Assembly (NCBI GenBank): GCA_033675265.1 | Contig: JAUJYZ010000686.1 | Span: 124,001-188,000 of the forward strand | DNA from: Actinostola sp. cb2023 | Lineage: Eukaryota > Cnidaria > Anthozoa > Actiniaria > Actinostolidae | Direction of reading: 5' to 3' | Length of the DNA: 64,000 nt | Part shown: piece after piece, positions 39,246 to 51,100 of the stretch | Layout of the letters: each line of letters starts with the position of its first letter | Numbering within the stretch: the first letter of the stretch is position 1 | Position numbers and translations under genes: made by a program | Notes under the pieces: model-generated | The model's input: only the letters and a program-made list of their open reading frames with translations | The model's database searches: none | Told to the model about the DNA's origin: nothing

Positions 39246-39952
39246 GGATATTATTATTATTGATCTTCCTAAACGTTCTTGAGTAAGGTGTGAATTTGAC
39301 AACATTTTTATTGAAACTATTTCTAGATTTTGTGGAAAAACGGTAGACAACTGTATTTAATTGACAGACAAATGTAGATAGGCAAAAATGTTCATAAAGG
39401 GTTAAATTTCTTAACAGTACAAAAGTGAATTTGGTTGAAGGGATTGCCTCCACTCAAATTAGACCATTTAAATAAAGTATATTTAAAGGTTTCCATGTTT
39501 AATAATCAAGTTTATTTTCCATATGTAATAATGTCTGAGTGTTATCTGTTTGTTACTATTTGTACTCGACATAAGGGTTCATAGCCTGCCTTGTATAATG
39601 AGCAACCTTCCTAGGTCGACCAATCAGAAACGGGAGTAATTTTGACGTTTGGAACAAGTTCCAACAGACTTTGTTCCCAGGGGTATTTCTCTGGGAGCGA
39701 CTAATGAGCGACAGAATATACCCTTGGGTTCCCGAGGATGGTATAATGACATGACGTGTGAACATTTATGATTTTTTTAGTCTGAATTTTAAAAGCCATC
39801 TTCTCACCATATAATCAGCGTGATTGCCCCAATTGTTTCAAAATATGCTCTTCAAAGCCATCCAGACAATCATGGAGTCACTGGGGCAATCGCAAATGAT
39901 TGCATGGGACGATAGTCACCTCGGTTTTATCTGAAGGCTGGTTGCCATTAGT

Positions 39953-40048
39953 CTTCTACGCAGCCGTCTCTAGTTCCGTCACACATTATACTCCTGGCTC
40001 GGGAGCGTTGTGTGACGGAACTAAAGACGGCTGCGTAGGAGAGTAGGT
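39953..40048. mobile_element. Short palindrome (CTACGCAGCCGTCT)
   Basis: TACGCAGCCGTCTCTAGTTC and its complement enclose a 25-bp centre. Probably a MITE or foldback fragment. Confidence 0.7.
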
Positions 40049-40653
40049 TTCCATATAATCCTACAGATATTCATATGCAATCTCCACTTGAGCACATTTT
40101 CACAGGGGCAGGAGGGGCAGTTGCCCCCCTCCCCCCCAGCAGGGCAAAAAAGATAACAAAAAGTACTGAGAACTGTACTATTTTTATTTATTTTTTGCTG
40201 TTATATACGTACTGCTCCCCCCCCTGGAATTTTGGGTTATGTATGGCCCTGAAGCATATGGGTATTTTGTCTGAGCATGCGCCAACACAGCATTAACCAG
40301 TGACGTCTGAACCATTTTCCAGCTCGATAGCTCATTTTAAGGATATTTTGTAGGAGATCTACGCGTTTCTAAAGTTTAAACGTCATGAAAATTTACTCAT
40401 TTTTAAAGACGATAAACACTTCTTCCCCTGGGTATATCTTTGGCCGCTGTTATTTCTTTTGATGGCGAGATATTTTACATTGAAATGCGACTGTGGTGTT
40501 TGGAGTTGGATGTTCAGCGTTGATTATTTCTACAATCAAGTATTCTACAGCACTGGATTAACGCTTGGTAATTGTGATGAAAGTAAACTTTTAGAATTTT
40601 AATGAAATGGTCTTTCAGGTGGACGCGATTTCGACGTAGAAGTGTTCAATTTA

Positions 40654-41563
40654 GGGACCGGTCATTATTAATGTAGGGGGGGGTGGGGGGAGAATTTTTT
40701 TTCCGGGAGATAAAGTTTGCCAAGGCCCCCCCCTTAAGGCACGAGAATGGCGAGCAGCCCCCCCCCCCCCCATAATCTACATTTTAATGATGACCCCCCC
40801 CCCCCCTCTCCCCCAAACTCTTCATATCGTCTTGACTTGTTATTATATTCTTACTAGTGAAACAAGCTACCCTGCGAGCAGAGGTTCCTTTTCGTCTTTG
40901 TATGTTCACTGAGTCTTTTACTTTTGCTGAACGGCTTTTTGTAAGTAAAAGACTGAGTGAACATAGAAAGATGAAAAGGAACCTCTGCTCGCAGGGTAAA
41001 AACAAGGGTGCTTTGCACTTGATTCATATGAGCTGATTGGAAACACTATGGAAAGACTTGAACTGAAAAGACTTGAAAGTATATGTGACCTCTCACGAGA
41101 AAACGTACTTAACGGTTAGCCGTTAAACGGGCAAATTAACGGGTACTAACGCTTTTTCAGACCGTTTAACGCTTTGCCAATATTATGATGAAGCAAAATG
41201 TTAAAATATCAATCTAGATCTTTCCATAGCCGTTTCCCAAAATTTTATAGTTAGGCCATGGATCTGTTTAATTACTTTTACTCTGGTTTTATTATACCAG
41301 TGGCCTGTGTTATTCTCTTTTAGAATCAATTAATCATTCAAATAAACTTGTTTGTTCCTCAGTGGCTTTGTTCACATGAAGGCTCTTCAAGGGAAACTCA
41401 ATAACCCCCCCCCCCCCCCCTTCTAACCCCCCCCCCCCCCCCCCCCCCCCCTTCTGATAGCTATTTTAATCATGACCCACCCCCTGTCCTATTTATAAAA
41501 TCACCTGACCCCCCCTATGATTTCTCCCCCCCCCACCCCCCTACATTAATAATGACCGGTCCC
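40654..41563. mobile_element. Harbinger-like element with poly-C/G segments
   Basis: Ends are GGGACCGGTCATTATTAATG and its complement, with TTA just outside the left end. Long G or C runs (40676-40690, 40759-40770, 40794-40806, 41405-41452) lie next to the ends. It contains a palindrome at 40866-41000 (CCTGCGAGCAGAGGTTCCTT). It abuts the TTAA element to the right. Confidence 0.6.
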
Positions 41564-41845
41564 TTTAAAGTGTATATCACCTGAAATTTTTTGTTATTTC
41601 TATGAAAAGTCTTAGATAAGTAGAAAATAATTTTAAAAGTTTGGAACGAAAATCACAACATTATCATCGTATTTTTGGCTCGCAAAGTTCGTAAAAGAGC
41701 CAAATTTCCGAGCTTACAAAGAGGACTGGTACGAGTGGCTCGTGACGTCATCGCAGGGATCACTTCTCTTGGTCAACAAAGAAACACACGAGAGTTCACG
41801 AGAGTCTACTTGTAGTTGGTTCAGTTGGTTTAGTTTTCCCTGAAT

Positions 41846-42597
41846 ATGTCGAGCGATAGCGATATTTCTCTCAGAACAAAGCGAAGTTGACTCTGAAGTC
41901 AATTTCCAACAAAATTACGTACTGGAGAGCGAGGATATAAATTCCCTTGTGGCTGAAGATCTCGAACACCTACATGGTAGGTGCCTACCATTCATACCAG
42001 CCATATTCAGATGAACCTCTCGCTGACGAAGACTGGCTTTCCGAATTTTATGACGAAAAAGAACAGGAAGAAGAACGAGTTCATGAACTTCAAAGACGTC
42101 TCGATGGAGATGAAGCTGTTAGTTCGTGGTAAGGAGCCTATTAACTGTTGAATCGTTTTACATTCGCTGTATAAAGAAGTCACGGCACGGACGTGCCATG
42201 CCGTGACTTTTTACTTCAGTCATACACAGGCCTACATTTGTAGTCACGAAAGTACCACAAGCATATGAAATCTGCTCAACAAGTACGTGTGCTAACCTCT
42301 ATGTAGTCCTTTATATCTCCTCTATTTTATTTCAGGTGCCAATGTGGAAAGTGCGAGATCACATATCTTCAGAGCGCCAAAGAGTGTTGTTGTTGTCAAG
42401 AAATCGAGCAGTGTGTCGAGGCTCTTAACAACGAACGTGTCCACAAGATGGTCGAGACTATACCGCCATGCATTACACAACACCCAGGTTTCGATGCTGT
42501 ATGTCTCAATGAATGGACTTTGAGGCTTGCAGCTGATAAATTTAGACGATTGGACGGAAAGAAGTACAGTCAAAGTGGATCTGAAGACGTGTATTAA
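41846..42597 (+). CDS. P2X7-type cysteine-rich C-terminal domain protein, frame-broken upstream
   Basis: The last exon (42336-42597) encodes WCQCGKCEITYLQSAKECCC, then CITQHPGFDAVCLNEWTL and a stop at 42595-42597. This is the Cys-rich module found in the cytosolic C-terminus of vertebrate P2X7 receptors and in many stand-alone invertebrate proteins. The exon before it ends at 42128 (acidic DEDWLSEFYDEKEQEEERVHEL, split Trp codon) and joins in phase. Further upstream the likely coding parts lie in different frames: from ATG 41846 (SSDSDIS), then SEQSEVDSEV.., then the frame from about 41973 onward. At least two shifts or unseen introns are needed, so the N-terminus may be dead. No channel transmembrane segments are present, so it is not a receptor. 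AATAAA lies near 42677. Confidence 0.65.
42178..42217. repeat. Perfect-stem hairpin in the P2X7-domain intron
   Basis: AAGTCACGGCACGGACGTGC and GCCATGCCGTGACTT form a stable stem 50 bp past the donor site. Function unknown. Confidence 0.6.
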
Positions 42598-43510
42598 GTC
42601 TAACCATATAATTATTTAAAAACTGTCATTTTATTTTCTTGTTTTGCCACATTGAATTGTAAAATTTATATTTCAAAAATAAAATATATATAAATATATA
42701 TTTCAAAACTCCTAAGACTTCGATCCATCTCCCGCTTTAGAATTACTCAGGCCAAGTTCGTCAGTTTTTATGGCAGAAATGGTCTCTTTCAGCACCTAGG
42801 GGTAAAAAAGAGCAATAACTATCCATGATGAAACTACAGATTAACTCGATCACAACTTTGCTTACCATACGACGTGATCGTGCAGACATTGTCGTGACCT
42901 CTTTTGGCTTGTGGATTGATGGTACTACACAAATACCCACGCTATCACGCTTGAGCCGAGGACGAATAGCTGCTGTTTACCCTTCCAATTTAGAAAACAT
43001 ATTGCAGTAATCCTCAGACCGAAAGTGTTCGGAGCAGATCACCGAGTTTTTTGTGACTTTCCATTTATCGCGATACCGCAGAACAAAATCAACCCATGTC
43101 TTTCTTCGAAATACGGAATTCTGTGTAATGAGATGTTCTTCTGTAGACTGGCTTCATTGTCGCAGTTATAAACTACACAACGATCAGGCATTTTCGTAAA
43201 ACAAGAACAAGACTACTAGTTTTTAAAATTTACTCGACCAGAAACTTTTCACACTGAAAGAAACCAAAACAATCACTGCTTGAATCAGCTCATCCCTGAG
43301 ACTGGACGTCACAGAATGCTCGACCCATTCTTACTTCCTTTCTCGAAATTATTTGCACAGGAAGCCCAAATCTAGCTCTTTTACGGACTTTGCGAGCCAA
43401 AAATACGATGATAATGTTGTGATTTTCGTTCCAAACTTTTAAAATTATTTTCTACTTATCTAAGACTTTTCATAGAAATAACAAAAAATTTCAGGTGATA
43501 TACACTTTAA

Positions 43511-44395
43511 CGAGATATTTCTTGAAATTTTTACCGACCCCCAAGTTGGAGATAATTACCACAGCATTCATTCCTTTACATAATTTCAGTTTTCATAGAG
43601 AATGGGGCTTCAAAAAATGTATAGCTGTCAGATTTAATAGATTCTTCTCACCCTATACTCGGTGTAATGGCGGAATTGATGTTTTGTGTTACTTCTCGAA
43701 GCCATGGTTATATCATATCTTCGTCTATTTCCTTATTCTAAGTCTTTGAAAGTATAAATGAGAGAACAGACTTTGCAGAAAATTAGTTGTTAAGAAAATT
43801 AAAACTTGTTTCTACTGTTTTGCATTGCAATATTTTTGCTTACCATTTACGGGACTCGCGACGAGCAGAAATGTGGACTCCAAGCATTCAAGTCAAATTA
43901 TCTTTCGATTTCTACCGACCCCCAAGCTGCTTAATGTTACGGAGGCGAAGATTATTCAATAGTCATTCCATTCATCACAATAAATGACTTTCAAAAAATG
44001 TATAGCTCCTGCTGTGAATGTTCAAAGTGCATGTATACGGCGAAGACGGCAGCCATTGTCAGTTTAGCTTGTCATGTCTGGACCTCCGTCACCTTGCAAT
44101 ATGCAACTCATAATGCAGCGTAAATACTTGTTATGACAACTGCAGCATGCCTTCAGCATTGATAAAATAGAATCCATCATTTTAGAGTTGCATATATTCA
44201 TATAGACAAGTTAATAAATAAATATCTGAAGTAGAACTTCGCCATCTTGTTTGTTATTCCTGGTATTTAAATTAGCGCGGGATGGCGCGGGATATATGCG
44301 CGTGTCAGAGGGTCTATGTGTTTATGTTGGCATTTCACGCATGCGCAGATGACAAAATGCCCATGTGCTTGGCCCTGAATCAAGTGATGTATGTC
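43511..44395. repeat. Inserted repeat DNA, no gene
   Basis: It contains two related stretches (43530-43620 and 43890-43999) sharing TACCGACCCCCAAG and CTTTCAAAAAATGTATAGCT-like text. No exon recognised. Confidence 0.4.
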
Positions 44396-45004
44396 AACAC
44401 AGCACAGGGGGGGGGGGGGGGGAGGGCAGTTGTTCCTCTCCCCCTAGCAGGGCAAAAAAGATACCAAAAAGTACTGAGAACTGTACTATTTTTATTATTT
44501 TTTTGCTGTTATATACGTACTGCTCCCCCCCCTGGAATTTTGGGTTATGTATGGCCCTGAATGATTAAATGAAAACCAGCCTTTAGAGACAAGTGATGTA
44601 TGTCACTTTATTTGCTTCTGTTTTTTTCATCAAACCATTTTAAATATTTTGCAATATTTCCAAAATTAATAACTATTAACAATAGTTTAATACAATATTA
44701 AAAAGTATTTCAAGCATAAAAATATTTTCTGACATTGGAATCGATTCAAATTCACACTGAAACTACCATTCTTTTTATCCACTTCACTCTCTTTACAACC
44801 TTCCGAAGTTGTAACGTGGGGTCAAAATGTGCAATATTATCCATCCTAGTGAAATTAAAGTGCATATATTTGACTGTGAACTCTGAAAAAGAATTAAAAG
44901 ATCAATAAATTACATTGAGAAGTTAATTCAGATACTTTGTCACAGGCAGCCGAGGCTACTTATGTGACTCATAAATAATAATATCTATTAATAATTATTG
45001 TATG

Positions 45005-45262
45005 CATGTGTCTTTTTTTGATGGGTTGTTTGTAGAGATTGCATGCATGCAATATGTATTAAGTTGGGCTCCCTTGGAACGCGCCCACAGAAATGCAGTA
45101 TTGAAACCTTGTTTCAATATATTATTGTTACTACATTTCTGCAGGTGCGTCTTGTGGGACGTGCACAAGGAGCCCACACGTTTCGACGGACAGGGTACCC
45201 AACATAATACCTATTGCGCACTCTACCAAAGGCAACCCATCAAAAAAGATGTGGGTATACAA
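45005..45262. mobile_element. Palindromic MITE (TTTTTTGATGGGTTG)
   Basis: TTTTTTTGATGGGTTGTTTG and GGCAACCCATCAAAAAAG are inverted ends. Inner arms pair GTTGGGCTCCCTTGGAACGC with GTGCACAAGGAGCCCACAC. It is downstream of the last SPMIP2 exon that I could find. Confidence 0.65.
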
Positions 45263-45602
45263 ATAATAATATCATTTAAAATTCAAGAAAATGAGCTTCA
45301 TCCACGCCTATTTTTTTTTGACGGATTTATTCCGAGCTTTCAGGTTCCAGAATTTGAAATGAATTTTGAATGAATTCTGTGCACAAACAATCTTTAATAT
45401 AATAAGAGTTAGTACATCCTTGAAATTCACAATGCTTTCAGACATATCCCAGACTTATACACAGCATGCATGAATAAACAGTAGAATTTGTAGAATTAAA
45501 GATGGAGCACACACATCTTGTTGATTGACAGCCTGAATTTCAACCACTGCCTCTTGATCATGCCGTGATCCAGAGGTTGCAAAATTGTAACAATATACTT
45601 AC

Positions 45603-47785
45603 GATGTCGTGCTGGACATAGTTCCAGACCGTGCTCTGTGACCACCTGGTGTACATGATTTTGGCCTATGTGTTAATTGGGTACCACCATTGTCATAATG
45701 TTCACTACGAGGTATAGGGGTGTGTGAACGAAATGAACCAGAGCTTGAGCTTGTTCTTTGTCGTGACGAAGTCTGTCTTTCTCTGAAGTTACTACCACCT
45801 TGGTATCTATTTCCTATAGTGACCATTTATAATTATATGAATGAATGAATAACTAACTAATGTTAGAAGAGGCATTCTTATGCAGTCATGTCATATTTTG
45901 AGTGCATTAAGACGTTTTAATGATGCCTACCATTATAGTCTTTATCTACCCCTTGTTCTTCATAACGCATGTCAGGGTACCTGATACAATCATATCAAAA
46001 ATGTTTACTCTTAAAGTACAGTCAAACCAGATTGATTAACACCTTTGATTTTGTCTTGGAAAAAAGTGTCCATGGATGCATATATTAATGGTTGTCATGC
46101 ATACAGGTTAAAATGGACTTTATGAATGTACGCTCAGGTACTAAAAGACTGAATAAGATGTTTCATTGGATGCAGTATAAGCATTCACTAACTCACCAAG
46201 GATTTTGGTATAAATGAGTATGTCTGTCCTCGCATTCTTGTCTAAATACACCTCTCTAAAACAATGACAGTTACAAATAAATAAAAATGTTATTGCAAAC
46301 AAGCCACTTCCCTCGCCTGTATAGACCCCACACTTACCCACCCCCATCATCTCCCAATGATCCACATGATCCACCCAACAAACTATTGCAATTAGCCTTT
46401 AATGTCAGGCTGCAACTCCAATATTCCACAGCCAAGGAGAGCAACTATATATATGGGTAGTCCCATTATACCAGACCACACCCAATTGCCTCAATAATAG
46501 ATACTAACTTGAGCAACCAACATTGTACCCTCCCCCTCTACACTCTTAGTTTCTGTACAAGGGTACTACAGGCTATATACCACACCCAAATCCTTTTCAA
46601 CTTACTGTCATTTGGTGTCCACTTCTCAATCTTTTGACATCATGAAACATGTGTACACCCCAACCAATCTCTCCTATCTAAGAATGATTTGAGAAATGGC
46701 CATTATAACCTTGTTTGAAGAACTATAAAATGATTTATGTAAAAACAAATGAAATTCTTACCCTTGCTGATTTGGGGGTAGGGAAAGCCCATCTCTGGAA
46801 GACAATAAAATGAATATAATAGTTTGTTAATTAATGCTGTAATATTATGATTTCAGTTGGCAATCTAGTTCCTCCTTCTTAGTTCCATTCCTCCCTATCC
46901 ATTATTATTATTATTATCATCATCATTATCCAGGAATTTTTGAGAGGGGGATCCAAACATATATACTAAGCAAAACCTGTTGTACCTTTTCACAATTACC
47001 AATCAATATATTGAACCTCGGGTATGACAGGGGGGATCTGGACCCACCCCCTCATATCCCACCCCTAATCCGCCAAGTGCTGCATGGAAAAGACCCCCTC
47101 TCCCATACATGCATGTTGATTATACTCACCTTTCCAGGTCGCCAAAGGTAGTCAGAATTGCTTGTTCCCTCTGGTGACATGGTACCAATACCAACATAGG
47201 TTGGCTCAAGAATATTGACTTTTTGATTGGTGATTGCATCTGGTCCTGTCCACAAAATTGTTTACATATGTTATTTATACTTGGATGATTACATAATGAA
47301 ACTACAGCTGCCGTAAACTCTCAAAATTCACTCTTTCTTTTAAAGCGTATTTCTGATTTACAACTACAATATAATAGCACGTTTGCTTATATAACGTGTC
47401 CGCGAAATCGAAGGCAAAATTTCTAAATCGCAAATCGTATTACCAATCTTTAATATTTTCTCAAAATTTACCCTTGTTTATAACAAAACAAACTACTTCT
47501 TAACACTTATCAGAATTCCAGCAATCTATCTGTGACAGCGTAATAGGCTAGATGACGGCTAGCTAGATAAGTAAAGTCAAAGCTCGACAGCTGGTTAATT
47601 GATAATGAATACACCACAAATTCCGGTCACCTCCTACCAAAACAAAAGCTTCAAGAAAACATATGCCGACGTTTGGACAACTCACCAGTAAATACAACTT
47701 CTCCTTTGCCTATATAGGGAGTATAGAACTTATCTGATCCTGGATATAATGAATAAATCCGATGAATTCGTCGACTGTGCGCCAT
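45603..47785 (-). CDS. SPMIP2: Sperm microtubule inner protein 2 homologue (C4orf45)
   Basis: In mammals this small protein sits inside sperm axonemal microtubule doublets. Minus-strand exons: 47785-47686 (MAHSRRIHRIYSLYPGSDKF.., GEVVFTG), 47245-47130 (GPDAITNQKVNILEPTYVGI, then NSDYLWRPGK), 46794-46762, 46255-46197 (FRQECEDRHTHLYQNPW), 45980-45931 and 45813-45603 (Ser/Arg-rich). Splice phases agree at every junction, giving about 189 residues. The blocks VVFTGPD, YVG, YLWRP and the H.YQNPW motif occur in the same order as I remember for human C4orf45. The final exon, after a split codon at 45603, is not identified; a candidate near 45530 gives only a short tail. The gene is head-to-head with VDAC and has an RFX-type motif just upstream, which suits a ciliary gene. 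Confidence 0.75.
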
Positions 47786-48188
47786 TATTATGTGTTATTA
47801 TTACAATATGTGGGTACCAACGCCGTTGCCTGGAAACCGATAATTAATTTATTCATATATGTAGATTTTGAATTATTTGTTATACATAATGCAGTATATG
47901 TTTTATTTTTCATGTCGGTGATATAATAACATGTGTTGGGTTTCTGTTCTTTTTCTTTCTCTTCTTTATTGATTTATATTTTACCAAATTATTTTCTATC
48001 GCTTTATATATTAATTTAGAGGAATATGATAACTCGAAAATAATCTCCGAGGAAGCGAATTTTTGACTGAAATAGTTTTCTCTTATTTCTTTCCCTTCTC
48101 TTCTTCTTTCGTTTCCAAAATAAGAATTGAACGGGAAATGAAATTGGAGTAAATTAAATTGGATTAGTCCCAGTCTATCACTTGTGGG
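47786..48188. promoter_or_regulatory. Divergent promoter of SPMIP2 and VDAC
   Basis: About 400 bp separate the SPMIP2 start codon (minus) from the first in-frame ATG of the VDAC transcript model (plus). It includes the X-box and AT-rich sequence. Shared regulation is inferred from geometry only. Confidence 0.4.
47825..47837 (-). promoter_or_regulatory. RFX-type X-box upstream of SPMIP2
   Basis: On the minus strand this reads GTTTCCAGGCAAC, with a perfect right half-site (GGCAAC) and one mismatch in the left. It lies 40 bp upstream of the SPMIP2 start codon, a usual X-box distance in ciliary genes. Confidence 0.5.
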
Positions 48189-51100
48189 ATGTACCGCGTG
48201 GTGCCTGGTAAAGCCCCTGTAGCCGGCAGCAGTCCCCCCACGGATTCTCGGTCAGCAGCGAGTCGACGTGATCTTGGAAAAAGAAGATATCGATCCCTAG
48301 AAAGTAAGTTTTCTTCCTCAAAAACGAACTTGTACTCACACTATGACCTACACCTTGCATCGAGGATATCTATGCTTGGTTTCTGTGGAATTTAGGGGCA
48401 TTTTGTTCAAGATTTCAGCCCAGTTCGGCAGCCATTTGGGTTGTCGTTTATGAAGCTCGTGCAACCTGTAACGTACCGGTTTGCACATCTTCTTTCTGTG
48501 CTCTGGATTTTTATATCATTAATCATATCTTTTCTGTTAGTGTATCAACTTGAATACTCTAACATAAACTGTAGAGGTTCGTCTGATGCTTTTTGGCGGG
48601 ATCTATGGGCGGAATATCTCGATAGTAGGAATTTCTCTTTGACGTAATTTGAAAGAATATTGCATGTGTTGTGTAACGCTGTGACTGATGGAGGGAGGCG
48701 TCTTCTTATATTCTTTGTCTCCATAAGAGGACATTTTTAAAATGTACGGGTCTTCTTCAGATCTTTAGATACAAGACTGTAATCAAGTTCAAATCCTCTC
48801 TTATAATCCAGGGCAAAATGTGCAGGAATTCAGTTTTATATTCAGTTGTGTAGTAGTAACTTATTTTGTCTCACTCGTGGAGGTCGCAAAAATGTGCTTT
48901 TGTGCAATTTTATTACTGTATCTGTCAGATTATGTCTGTGTTTATCTTGGATTTCTTAGTGCATTGGAATTTAGATGACCTAGAATATATAGTAAATAAA
49001 TTGAATGAATTTATGTTGGTATTTTACGGTTCATCGATTTTATTACATGTAACTGTACACGTGTAACGGTGTATAAGATAATGTTGAAATATTTGATGGA
49101 TTTTCCACTAGAATAAACATTATTTAAGTACTTATTTGCTTGCATTGTAATCTTAGAAGTTTAAAGCTTCTCATTAATTATTTCTACATGTTTTGTACAG
49201 AAGACTATTAGATTATAGTTCAATATTAATATTGATACATAATTATGTACTATGGAAGCTGGATTTAGACCTCTTATATGAAGCGGTTAATATTATTAAA
49301 CAAATAAAAAAACATAGTTAAAGATTTATTTATTTATTTTTATAATAATTTGTTTAAAATTGTGAGACTTCCTTAACAATATTTCTAATATACACATAAA
49401 TGAAACTCGTAAACAACAAAAGTACCTGTGAAAATGTAACCACAGTTCAAACCACATACTTTGGGGACACAACACAAGAATTCACATAGCTTGCTCATTG
49501 AGATGCTTACTACAGTAGTTGGCAATGAAGTCCAGTAGCAGCTGCATAATTTATGACAACCTTGTACATTATAGCAATATTGTTCATTGTTGAACAAATG
49601 TATAAAAAAAGTATATTATTATTATTATTATTATTACTTTACCAAACAATAAGCATTCGCTCAGAGGGCTTCAGCAAAGAGCAATGATCCGTGAGCCTTC
49701 GGTTTCCTCAGTGGCACAGAATGCATGTGACTTGGTACCCAGTTGGCGATTTGTGGCCATAAGAAAAAGAATGCCCATTTTTCAATTCGGCGTACTACAG
49801 GCAGCCCACTGATTAATCATGGATGCAACGACGCAATCAGTTTTTCAACGGATTCTCGAATGATAAACTTCGTCAAAGTTTAACTTGTTAGCTGGCAATA
49901 AGTCATTGTACCTGCACAGATGTATTTTGGAACAGTTTATTAGAATATTTAGGCTAATGATATCTTGCATTTCTACCTTTAGTCAAGATGGCTAGTCCAC
50001 CAAAGTATGACGATCTTGGCAAAGAAGCTAGGGATGTGTTTGGAAAAGGATATGGTAAGAATTTGAGTAATTCTGATCACTATATTTGAAAGATTTTACA
50101 ATAATAATAATAATAATAACCATGGCTTTGACTGGATCCAAGCTTGAGCTTTGCAACTCCAAAACTAACTTCTCTTACATCTATTGTAGGATCTGGATTT
50201 GTCAAACTAGACGTGAAAACTACAACCAAGAAAGGAGTGGTATGTTATAGTAACCCAACAGAATTTATTTTATTTGTCATGACTGAACATCATTTCATCT
50301 CTAGGAGTTTAAAACCAATGGTTCGTCCAATAATGAAACTGGCAAAGTGTTTGGTAGTTTAGATACCAAGTACAAGTTTAAGGATTATGGTGAGTAATCT
50401 CGGACCCATGTTTTATCACATACAGTAGAACCCCGCTTGAACTTGGTTAACTCGAACTCCCCGCTAACTCAAGTTTTATTTTCCCTTCGCTCAAATCAAG
50501 GTCAAATTTACCTCGTTAACTCGACCCCCACTAACTCGAACCATTTTCCGTTTCCCTTGGGAGTTCAAGTTAGCAGGGTTCTACTGTACATGTATGGGCA
50601 CTTCGTATGAGTCGAGTTTACTTTGAGGGCTTTTCTCTGGTACTCCAGTTTTCCTCCCTCAGTAACACAAACTAGTGAGATGAGTGTTGGGTGCAGAGAA
50701 TATTAGAAAATGTAGTGTCACTACATGAGTGAGTACGAGTGATGTCTCCAAGTAGCCACTCTGTGGAGGAAATGCAAAATATATATATATATTTATTATC
50801 ACTGAGTTTGTACAATGTACATGATGACAATGTAAAATGTTGATCTTGCTAGGTATTACACTGACTGAGAAATGGACCACGGATAATGTTCTCAGCTCTG
50901 ATATTACTGTTGAAGATCAGGTGAGTGCTTTAAATTACATCCACTGCTTCGATTAGTGTAGTAGTGCATCAATAGTGGTGGTGACGATGATGATTTAGTT
51001 AGTCAGTCAGGTGTAAGTAAGTAACTAAGTACACAGGCGGATTTAGGGTGGGGCGAAGGAGCCGCACGCCCCCCTCCCCCCTTTTTGGAAATTCAAAAAC

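Larger units (their letters stand above)
41569..43506. mobile_element. 1.94-kb TTAA-flanked transposon carrying a P2X7-domain gene
   Basis: TTAA at 41565-41568 and 43507-43510 flanks inverted repeats of about 130 bp that start AGTGTATATCACCTGAAA and continue through GTTTGGAACGAAAATCACAA to TTTACGAACTTTGCGAGCC-like sequence. Apart from the P2X7-domain gene there is no recognisable transposase, so it would move only with help from another element. TTAA targeting fits Kolobok or piggyBac; the AG start argues mildly for Kolobok. Confidence 0.8.
40095..44563. repeat. Nested transposon block bounded by 155-bp direct repeats
   Basis: 40100-40251 and 44406-44562 are near-identical direct copies (AAGTACTGAGAACTGTACTA, GGAATTTTGGGTTATGTATG). 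Just inside them, 40250-40284 and 44337-44376 are inverted copies (CATATGGGTATTTTGTCTGA). This suggests a roughly 4.1-kb element or recombination product, which in turn holds the Harbinger-like element, the P2X7-domain element and smaller palindromes. Confidence 0.6.

Noticed and set aside
45489..45535. Candidate last exon of SPMIP2
   Set aside because: An AG acceptor and a short in-phase frame (SLSINKMCVLHL then stop) exist, but nothing in it resembles the known C-terminus, so I did not include it.
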